Origin: Echinarachnius parma
Taxonomy: Eukaryota; Echinodermata; Echinoidea; Clypeasteroida; Echinarachniidae
DNA: 64,000 nt
Assembly (NCBI GenBank): GCA_037951105.1
Contig: JBAMJV010007717.1
Span: 54,603 to 118,602 of the forward strand
Reading direction: 5' to 3'
Below are positions 42,001 to 54,000 of the stretch, one piece after another. Under the pieces are notes generated by a model that searched no databases, was not told the DNA's origin, and was given only the letters and a program-made list of their open reading frames with translations. Within the stretch, counting starts at the first letter, position 1, and each line of letters starts with the position of its first letter. Position numbers and translations under genes: made by a program.

Positions 42001-45000
42001 AAGAACTGCATTCAACCGGCCATAGCTGGGTTTCCAATTTCCGTTGTACTCGCTCGATGCAGTCAAACTCCAATCAGGAATGGATTTAGACTCAAGTCCG
42101 AGGGGAATATCTTTTGTAGATGGAATAAAATATATTGTGAAAAGAATCATGCTATAATCCTTTCCTTATCAGATCGGGAAAAATTTAATAACTCCAACAA
42201 ATATTATCAGGAGTATTAAACTGCAATACTACTCGCTATTTACACGATTTATGCCCGAGTTCTCGTCAGAGACGATCTGCTATATTTGCAATGTTCGTTT
42301 AAGGCATGCATGGACGTGAAATATACCAAGGAGTATCCAACAATAGCATTCATACTGCCCGTCCATTACATAATATATTTGTTGCTGACGTTCTGCTGTG
42401 ACTCACAAATCATCGATGAACAAATATAATTATGGACATTATTAAATACATGACATATGGTAAATAGTTTTCAAAACATGTTTGAACATTCTTTTGGCAT
42501 CCCTTCACATTATTCTGTTATAAATGACAACGTTTTAAATACCGTTGATAGGGCCACTCCCGTATAGCTCCATTCTCATGCTGATGTGTCCATTCCATGT
42601 AACTGGTAGCAAACGCACGTACCGGCACACTACCTGGGCTGGGAAGTTATTCCTAACCACTGTGTCAAAATCAGTATTGCCAGAGAAGACCTGTGCAAAT
42701 AATTACAAAACGAAGGTAATTAAAGGTTTTCCGCTCAAATTCGCAGTTGTGTCAATCAAACTAATAATAGGAGCAAATTAATTCGCGTGATTTGCGAACA
42801 CCGCCGTAATAAATCAGCATTCGAATTCGTTTATATTCGTTAGAAATCACTCTCGGAGCAAATGGATTTGCACGATTGTATATTTTTTTTTACACAAGGA
42901 GAATACATTTCATCGATTCCATTCAAATTGGCATTTTCTTACGCTTACACCTCTTCGGTCATTCGAGTTTGGCTGTACATTCGCGAATTCGACTGTATAT
43001 AAATGAACTTGCGTGTCTATACACCAAATCCAATGTGGACAAACGAATTCGAATGGATTCATTCTAAATGTGAAAGACCGAAGACAGCGTGTGCACGGCA
43101 AGGCTAGAATTCTAATGACCTTATATGAATTTGATTGAAAAAACATCTAATTAAGCGGAAAAACCTATATAATTACTAAAAAAAAAGAAAAAGAAAGACG
43201 ATAAGGCAGCTAGCCAAGAAATGATGTAAATTCAAATTAAAGGGAATCAATGACATTGTCAAAATCTACAGCACTTACTTTTAACGTTAGTCCTTTTTGT
43301 ATTCGAATTACAGATAAAAGCATGAACAAGATTTTGGATATCCTAATTTTTATATAGAAATATACATATTATCGACGTTTTTCGCATTTGAAAGTCTCTT
43401 TGTAATATTTACACTTCTGTATAAAAGTAAGAGGAATCGTTTTTTACCAACAATTGTCTACCTGTAGGCCTACCCATCATTTTATTACAATTATTTATAC
43501 CCCAAAACACGGTTCCCAATCAAACACATGGTAATCACACCACTTAAATCACAAATTTAGAAGTATTTTCTTAAAGCTTGGGACGCATTATTTCATTAAT
43601 TAAATTATAAACCTAATATGAAACTTACAACATCAGCTCCAGATTTATCTTTCACTGTTTCAAAGGTCACGCCATCCAAGCTGTAGGTGACCTTGTAGCT
43701 TTTTACCCACTGGCCATGACCTGGACGTCCTTGTGTTGCTATGGCAACGACTCGATTGGGAAAGAAGAGATCAACCTGGAAATTTAACAGTCAGATTTCA
43801 TGATTTATTTCATGTCCATTATAATAATTCATATTTCTATCAAACAACTAACATTATAATGATCTTGAACGACTGAAAATACTATGTCATCATAATGATT
43901 GGTGTTGGCGCTTTACAATTCATGCAATTGGATTTGCCTTATTTGTAACATGTCGTTCATATTATGTAAAGATATATTTGTTTTAAAATAAATTGCGTCT
44001 TTAATGCTGTCGCAGCACATGCGAAAGCAGTAAAGCGTCGGATATTGTTCATGGGATCCTACGAATTTGTACACGAATGAGGGGATCATGAGGTACAATT
44101 CATAGTATACACAAGTTATCGATATGTCTTTGAATAAGAACGTACTCTTACCTGAATCCACTGGTTTTTGTCATTTGTCTTTGCAATCCAAGCTCCCTTC
44201 GAATTGGCGGTAAGAACTGCATTCAACCGGCCATAGCTGGGTTTCCAATTTCTGTTGTACTCGCTCGATGCAGTCAAACTCCAATCAGGAATGGATTTAG
44301 ACTCAAGTCCGAGGGGAATATCTTTTGTAGATAGAATAAAATATATTGTGAAAATAATCATGCTATAATCCTTTCCTTATCAGATCGGAAAAAATGTAAT
44401 AACTCCTACAAATATTATCAGGAGTATTAAACTGCAATACTACTCGCTATTTACACGATTTATGCCCGAGTTCTCGTCAGAGACGATCTGCTATATTTGT
44501 AATGTTCGTTTAAGGCATGCATGGACGTGAAATATACCAAGGAGTATCCAACAATAGCATTCATACTGCCCGTCCATTACATAATATATTTGTTGTTAAC
44601 GTTATGCTGTGACTCACAAATCATCGATGAACAAATATAATTATGGACATTATTAAATACATGACATATGGTAAATAGTTTTCAAAACATGTTTGAACAT
44701 TCTTTTGGCATCCCTTCACATTATTTTGTTATAAATGACAACGTTTTAAATACCGTTGATAGGGCCACTCCCGTATAGCTCCATTCTCATGCTGATGTGT
44801 CCATTCCATGTAACTGGTAGCAAACGCACGTACCGGCACACTACCTGGGCTGGGAAGTTATTCCTAACCACTGTGTCAAAATCAGTATTGCCAGAGAAGA
44901 CCTGTGCAAATAATTACAAAACGAAGGTAATTAAAGGTTTTCCGCTCAAATTCGCAGTTGTGTCAATCAAACTAATAATAGCAGCAAATTAATTCGCGTG

Positions 45001-48000
45001 ATTTGCGAACACCGCCGTAATAAATCAGCATTCAAATTCGTTTATATTCGTTAGAAATCACTCTCGGAGCAAATGGATTTGCACGATTGTATTTTTTTTT
45101 TACACAAGGAGAATACATTTCATCGATTCCATTCAAATTGGCATTTTCTTTATACGCTTACACCTCTTCGGTCATTCGAGTTTGGCTGTACATTCGCGAA
45201 TTCGACTGTATATAAATGAACTTGCGTGTCTATACACCAAATCCAATGTGGACAAACGAATTCGAATGGATTTATTCTAAATGTGAAAGACCGAAGACAG
45301 CGTGTGCACGGCAAGGCTAGAATTATAATGACCTAATATGAATTTGATTGAAAAAACATCTAATTAAGCGGAAAACCTATATAATTACTAAAAAAAAAAA
45401 AAAAGAAAGACGATAAGGCAGCTAGCCAAGAAATGATGTAAATTCAAATTAAAGGGAATCAATGACATTGTCAAAATCTACAGCACTTACTTTTAACGTT
45501 AGTCCTTGTTGTATTCGAATTACAGATAAAAGCATGAACAAGATTTTGGATATCCTAATTTTTATATAGAAATATACATATTATCGACGTTTTTCGCATT
45601 TGAAAGTCTCTTTGTAATATTTACACTTCTGTATAAAAGTAAGAGGAATCGTTTTTTACCAACAATTGTCTACCTGTAGGCCTACCCATCATTTTATTAC
45701 AATTATTTATACCCCAAAACACGGTTCCCAATCAAACACATGGTAATCACACCACTTAAAACACAAATTTAGAAGCATTTTCTTAAAGCTTGGGACGCAT
45801 TATTTCATTAATTAAATTATAAACCTAATATGAAACTTACAACATCAGCTCCAGATTTATCTTTCACTGTTTCAAAGGTCACGCCATCCAAGCTGTAGGT
45901 GACCTTGTAGCTTTTTACCCACTGGCCATGACCTGGACGTCCTTGTGTTGCTATGGCAACGACTCGATTGGGAAAGAAGAGATCAACCTGGAAATTTAAC
46001 AGTCAGATTTCATGATTTATTTCATGTCCATTATAATAATTCATATTTCTATCAAACAACTAACATTATAAAGATCTTGAACGACTGAAAATACTATGTC
46101 ATCATAATGATTGGTGTTGGCGCTTTACAATTCATGCAATTGGATTTGCCTTATTTGTAACATGTCGTTCATATTATGTAAAGATATATTTGTTTTAAAA
46201 TAAATTGCGTCTTTAATGCTGTCGCAGCACATGCGAAAGCACTAAAGCGTCGGATATTGTTCATGGGATCCTACGAATTTGTACACGAATGAGGGGATCA
46301 TGAGGTACAATTCATAGTATACACAAGTTATCGATATGTCTTTGAATAAGAACGTACTCTTACCTGAATCCACTGGTTGTTGTCATTTGTCTTTGCAATC
46401 CAAGCTCCCTTCGAATTGGCGGTAAGAACTGCATTCAACCGGCCATAGCTGGGTTTCCAATTTCCGTTGTACTCGCTCGATGCAGTCAAACTCCAATCAG
46501 GAATGGATTTAGACTCAAGTCCGAGGGGAATATCTTTTGTAGATAGAATAAAATATATTGTGAAAATAATCATGCTATAATCCTTTCCTTATCAGATCGG
46601 AAAAAATGTAATAACTCCTACAAATATTATCAGGAGTATTAAACTGCAATACTACTCGCTATTTACACGATTTATGCCCGAGTTCTCGTCAGAGACGATC
46701 TGCTATATTTGCAATGTTCGTTTAAGGCATGCATGGACGTGAAATATACCAAGGAGTATCCAACAATAGCATTCATACTGCCCGTCCATTACATAATATA
46801 TTTGTTGTTAACGTTATGCTGTGACTCACAAATCATCGATGAACAAATATAATTATGGACATTATTAAATACATGACATATGGTAAATAGTTTTCAAAAC
46901 ATGTTTGAACATTCTTTTGGCATCCCTTCACATTATTTTGTTATAAATGACAACGTTTTAAATACCGTTGATAGGGCCACTCCCGTATAGCTCCATTCTC
47001 ATGCTGATGTGTCCATTCCATGTAACTGGTAGCAAACGCACGTACCGGCACACTACCTGGGCTGGGAAGTTATTCCTAACCACTGTGTCAAAATCAGTAT
47101 TGCCAGAGAAGACCTGTGCAAATAATTACAAAACGAAGGTAATTAAAGGTTTTCCGCTCAAATTCGCAGTTGTGTCAATCAAACTAATAATAGCAGCAAA
47201 TTAATTCGCGTGATTTGCGAACACCGCCGTAATAAATCAGCATTCGAATTCGTTTATATTCGTTAGAAATCACTCTCGGAGCAAATGGATTTGCACGATT
47301 GTATTTTTTTTTTACACAAGGAGAATACATTTCATCGATTCCATTCAAATTGGCATTTTCTTTATACGCTTACACCTCTTCGGTCATTCGAGTTTGGCTG
47401 TACATTCGCGAATTCGACTGTATATAAATGAACTTGCGTGTCTATACACCAAATCCAATGTGGACAAACGAATTCGAATGGATTTATTCTAAATGTGAAA
47501 GACCGAAGACAGCGTGTGCACGGCAAGGCTAGAATTCTAATGACCTTATATGAATTTGATTGAAAAAACATCTAATTAAGCGGAAAAACCTATATAATTA
47601 CTAAAAAAAGAAAAAAAGAAAGACGATAAGGCAGCTAGCCAAGAAATTATGTAAATTCAAATTAAAGGGAATCAATGACATTGTCAAAATCTACAGCACT
47701 TACTTTTAACGTTAGTCCTTGTTGTATTCGAATTACAGATAAAAGCATGAACAAGATTTTGGATATCCTAATTTTTATATAGAAATATACATATTATCGA
47801 CGTTTTTCGCATTTGAAAGTCTCTTTGTAAAATTTACACTTCTGTATAAAAGTAAGAGAAATCGTTTTTTACCAACAATTGTCTACATGTAGGCCTACCC
47901 ATCATTTTATTACAATTATTTATACCCCAAAACACGGTTCCCAATCAAACACATGGTAATCACACCACTTAAATCACAAATTTAGAAGTATTTTCTTAAA

Positions 48001-51000
48001 GCTTGGGACGCATTATTTCATTAATTAAATTATAAACCTAATATGAAACTTACAACATCAGCTCCAGATTTATCTTTCACTGTTTCAAAGGTCACGCCAT
48101 CCAAGCTGTAGGTGACCTTGTAGCTTTTTACCCACTGGCCATGACCTGGACGTCCTTGTGTTGCTATGGCAACGACTCGATTGGGAAAGAAGAGATCAAC
48201 CTGGAAATTTAACAGTCAGATTTCATGATTTATTTCATGTCCATTATAATAATTCATATTTCTATCAAACAACTAACATTATAATGATCTTGAACGACTG
48301 AAAATACTATGTCATCATAATGATTGGTGTTGGCGCTTTACAATTCATGCAATTGGATTTGCCTTATTTGTAACATGTCGTTCATATTATGTAAAGATAT
48401 ATTTGTTTTAAAATAAATTGCGTCTTTAATGCTGTCGCAGCACATGCGAAAGCACTAAAGCGTCGGATATTGTTCATGGGATCCTAAGAATTTGTACACG
48501 AATGAGGGGATCATGAGGTACAATTCATAGTATACACAAGTTATCGATATGTCTTTGAATAAGAACGTACTCTTACCTGAATCCACTGGTTTCTGTCATT
48601 TGTCTTTGCAATCCAAGCTCCCTTCGAATTGGCGGTAAGAACTGCATTCAACCGGCCATAGCTGGGTTTCCAATTTCCGTTGTACTCGCTCGATGCAGTC
48701 AAACTCCAATCAGGAATGGATTTAGACTCAAGTCCGAGGGGAATATCTTTTGTAGATGGAATAAAATATATTGTGAAAAGAATCATGCTATAATCCTTTC
48801 CTTATCAGATCGGAAAAAATGTAATAACTCCTACAAATATTATCAGGAGTATTAAACTGCAATACTACTCGCTATTTACACGATTTATGCCCGAGTTCTC
48901 GTCAGAGACGATCTGCTATATTTGCAATGTTCGTTTAAGGCATGTATGGACGTGAAATATACCAAGGAGTATCCAACAATAGCATTCATACTGCCCGTCC
49001 ATTACATAATATATTTGTTGCTGACGTTCTGCTGTGACTCACAAATCATCGATGAACAAATATAATTATGGACATTATTAAATACATGACATATGGTAAA
49101 TAGTTTTCAAAACATGTTTGAACATTCTTTTGGCATCCCTTCACATTATTCTGTTATAAATGACAACGTTTTAAATACCGTTGATAGGGCCACTCCCGTA
49201 TAGCTCCATTCTCATGCTGATGTGTCCATTCCATGTAACTGGTAGCAAACGCACGTACCGGCACACTACCTGGGCTGGGAAGTTATTCCTAACCACTGTG
49301 TCAAAATCAGTATTGCCAGAGAAGACCTGTGCAAATAATTACAAAACGAAGGTAATTAAAGGTTTTCCGCTCAAATTCGCAGTTGTGTCAATCAAACTAA
49401 TAATAGGAGCAAATTAGTTCGCGTGATTTGCGAACACCGCCGTAATAAATCAGTATTCGAATTCGTTTATATTCGTTAGAAATCACTCTCGGAGCAAATG
49501 GATTTGCACGATTGTATTTTTTTTTTACACAAGGAGAATACATTTAATCGATTCCATTCAAATTGGCATTTTCTTACGCTTACACCTCTTCGGTCATTCG
49601 AGTTTGGCTGTACATTCGCGAATTCGACTGTATATAAATGAACTTGCGTGTCTATACACCAAATCCAATGTGGACAAACGAATTCGAATGGATTTATTCT
49701 AAATGTGAAAGACCGAAGACAGCGTGTGCACGGCAAGGCTAGAATTCTAATGACCTTATATGAATTTGATTGAAAAAACATCTAATTAAGCGGAAAAACC
49801 TATATAATTACTAAAAAAAGAAAAAAAGAAAGACGATAAGGCAGCTAGCCAAGAAATTATGTAAATTCAAATTAAAGGGAATCAATGACATTGTCAAAAT
49901 CTACAGCACTTACTTTTAACGTTAGTCCTTGTTGTATTCGAATTACAGATAAAAGCATGAACAAGATTTTGGATATCCTAATTTTTATATAGAAATATAC
50001 ATATTATCGACGTTTTTCGCATTTGAAAGTCTCTTTGTAATATTTACACTTCTGTATAAAAGTAAGAGGAATCGTTTTTTACCAACAATTGTCTACCTGT
50101 AGGCCTACCCATCATTTTATTACAATTATTTATACCCCAAAACACGGTTCCCAATCAAACACATGGTAATCACACCACTTAAATCACAAAATTTAGAAGT
50201 ATTTTCTTAAAGCTTGGGACGCATTATTTCATTAATTAAATTATAAACCTAATATGAAACTTACAACATCAGCTCCAGATTTATCTTTCACTGTTTCAAA
50301 GGTCACGCCATCCAAGCTGTAGGTGACCTTGTAGCTTTTTACCCACTGGCCATGACCTGGACGTCCTTGTGTTGCTATGGCAACGACTCGATTGGGAAAG
50401 AAGAGATCAACCTGGAAATTTAACAGTCAGATTTAATGATTTATTTCATGTCCATTATAATAATTCATATTTCTATCAAACAACTAACATTATAATGATC
50501 TTGAACGACTGAAAATACTATGTTGGCGCTTTACAATTCATGCAATTGGATTTGCCTTATTTGTAACATGTCGTTCATATTATGTAAAGATATATTTGTT
50601 TTAAAATAAATTGCGTCTTTAATGCTGTCGCAGCACATGCGAAAGCACTAAAGCGTCGGATATTGTTTATGGGATCCTACGAATTTGTACACGAATGAGG
50701 GGATCATGAGGTACAATTCATAGAATACACAAGTTATCGATATGTCTTTGAATAAGAACGTACTCTTACCTGAATCCACTGGTTTTTGTCATTTGTCTTT
50801 GCAATCCAAGCTCCCTTCGAATTGGCGGTAAGAACTGCATTCAACCGGCCATAGCTGGGTTTCCAATTTCCGTTGTACTCGCTCGATGCAGTCAAACTCC
50901 AATCAGGAATGGATTTAGACTCAAGTCCGAGGGGAATATCTTTTGTAGATAGAATAAAATATATTGTGAAAATAATCATGCTATAATCCTTTCCTTATCA

Positions 51001-54000
51001 GATCGGAAAAAATGTAATAACTCCTACAAATATTATCAGGAGTATTAAACTGCAATACTACTCGCTATTTACACGATTTATGCCCGAGTTCTCGTCAGAG
51101 ACGATCTGCTATATTTGCAATGTTCGTTTAAGGCATGCATGGACGTGAAATATACCAAGGAGTATCCAACAATAGCATTCATACTGCCCGTCCATTACAT
51201 AATATATTTGTTGTTGACGTTCTGCTGTGACTCACAAATCATCGATGAACAAATATAATTATGGACATTATTAAATACATGACATATGGTAAATAGTTTT
51301 CAAAACATGTTTGAACATTCTTTTGGCATCCCTTCACATTATTCTGTTATAAATGACAACGTTTTAAATACCGTTGATAGGGCCACTCCCGTATAGCTCC
51401 ATTCTCATGCTGATGTGTCCATTCCATGTAACTGGTAGCAAACGCACGTACCGGCACACTACCTGGGCTGGGAAGTTATTCCTAACCACTGTGTCAAAAT
51501 CAGTATTGCCAGAGAAGACCTGTGCAAATAATTACAAAACGAAGGTAATTAAAGGTTTTCCGCTCAAATTCGCAGTTGTGTCAATCAAACTAATAATAGG
51601 AGCAAATTAATTCGCGTGATTTGCGAACACCGCCGTAATAAATCAGCATTCGAATTCGTTTATATTCGTTAGAAATCACTCTCGGAGCAAATGGATTTGC
51701 ACGATTGTATATTTTTTTTACACAAGGAGAATACATTTCATCGATTCCATTCAAATTGGCATTTTCTTACGCTTACACCTCTTCGGTCATTCGAGTTTGG
51801 CTGTACATTCGCGAATTCGACTGTATATAAATGAACTTGCGTGTCTATACACCAAATCCAATGTGGACAAACGAATTCGAATGGATTCATTCTAAATGTG
51901 AAAGACCGAAGACAGCGTGTGCACGGCAAGGCTAGAATTCTAATGACCTTATATGAATTTGATTGAAAAAACATCTAATTTAGCGGAAAAACCTATATAA
52001 TTACTAAAAAAAAAGAAAAAAGAAAGACGATAAGGCAGCTAGCCAAGAAATGATGTAAATTCAAATTAAAGGGAATCAATGACATTGTCAAAATCTACAG
52101 CACTTACTTTTAACGTTAGTCCTTGTTGTATTCGAATTACAGATAAAAGCATGAACAAGATTTTGGATATCCTAATTTTTATATAGAAATATACATATTA
52201 TCGACGTTTTTCGCATTTGAAAGTCTCTTTGTAATATTTACACTTCTGTATAAAAGTAAGAGAAATCGTTTTTTACCAACAATTGTCTACCTGTAGGCCT
52301 ACCCATCATTTTATTACAATTATTTATACCCCAAAACACGGTTCCCAATCAAACACATGGTAATCACACCACTTAAAACACAAATTTAGAAGTATTTTCT
52401 TAAAGCTTGGGACGCATTATTTCATTAATTAAATTATAAACCTAATATGAAACTTACAACATCAGCTCCAGATTTATCTTTCACTGTTTCAAAGGTCACG
52501 CCATCCAAGCTGTAGGTGACCTTGTAGCTTTTTACCCACTGGCCATGACCTGGACGTCCTTGTGTTGCTATGGCAACGACTCGATTGGGAAAGAAGAGAT
52601 CAACCTGGAAATTTAACAGTCAGATTTCATGATTTATTTCATGTCCATTATAATAATTCATATTTCTATCAAACAACTAACATTATAATGATCTTGAACG
52701 ACTGAAAATACTATGTCATCATAATGATTGGTGTTGGCGCTTTACAATTCATGCAATTGGATTTGCCTTATTTGTAACATGTCGTTCATATTATGTAAAG
52801 ATATATTTGTTTTAAAATGAATTGCGTCTTTAATGCTGTCGCAGCACATGCGAAAGCACTAAAGCGTCGGATATTGTTCATGGGATCCTACGAATTTGTA
52901 CACGAATGAGGGGATCATGAGGTACAATTCATAGTATACACAAGTTATCGATATGTCTTTGAATAAGAACGTACTCTTACCTGAATCCACTGGTTTCTGT
53001 CATTTGTCTTTGCAATCCAAGCTCCCTTCGAATTGGCGGTAAGAACTGCATTCAACCGGCCATAGCTGGGTTTCCAATTTCCGTTGTACTCGCTCGATGC
53101 AGTCAAACTCCAATCAGGAATGGATTTAGACTCAAGTCCGAGGGGAATATCTTTTGTAGATGGAATAAAATATATTGTGAAAATAATCATGCTATAATCC
53201 TTTCCTTATCAGATCGGAAAAATGTAATAACTCCTACAAATATTATCAGGAGTATTAAACTGCAATACTACTCGCTATTTACACGATTTATGCCCGAGTT
53301 CTCGTCAGAGACGATCTGCTATATTTGCAATGTTCGTTTAAGGCATGCATGGACGTGAAATATAGCAAGGAGTATCCAACAATAGCATTCATACTGCCCG
53401 TCCATTACATAATATATTTGTTGTTGACGTTCTGCTGTGACTCACAAATCATCGATGAACAAATATAATTATGGACATTATTAAATACATGACATATGGT
53501 AAATAGTTTTCAAAACATGTTTGAACATTCTTTTGGCATCCCTTCACATTATTCTGTTATAAATGACAACGTTTTAAATACCGTTGATAGGGCCACTCCC
53601 GTATAGCTCCATTCTCATGCTGATGTGTCCATTCCATGTAACTGGTAGCAAACGCACGTACCGGCACACTACCTGGGCTGGGAAGTTATTCCTAACCACT
53701 GTGTCAAAATCAGTATTGCCAGAGAAGACCTGTGCAAATAATTACAAAACGAAGGTAATTAAAGGTTTTCCGCTCAAATTCGCAGTTGTGTCAATCAAAC
53801 TAATAATAGTAGCAAATTAGTTCGCGTGATTTGCGAACACCGCCGTAATAAATCAGCATTCGAATTCGTTTATATTCGTTAGAAATCACTCTCGGAGCAA
53901 ATGGATTTGCACGATTGTATTTTTTTTTTACACAAGGAGAATACATTTAATCGATTCCATTCAAATTGGCATTTTCTTACGCTTACACCTCTTCGGTCAT

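Noticed and set aside
20986-53820. Plus-strand 78-codon open frame repeated in each unit ([16 protein letters not shown])
   Set aside because: It is the antisense of exon C. The minus strand gives a clear F5/8C C-terminal third with proper splice borders, so the plus frame is a shadow.
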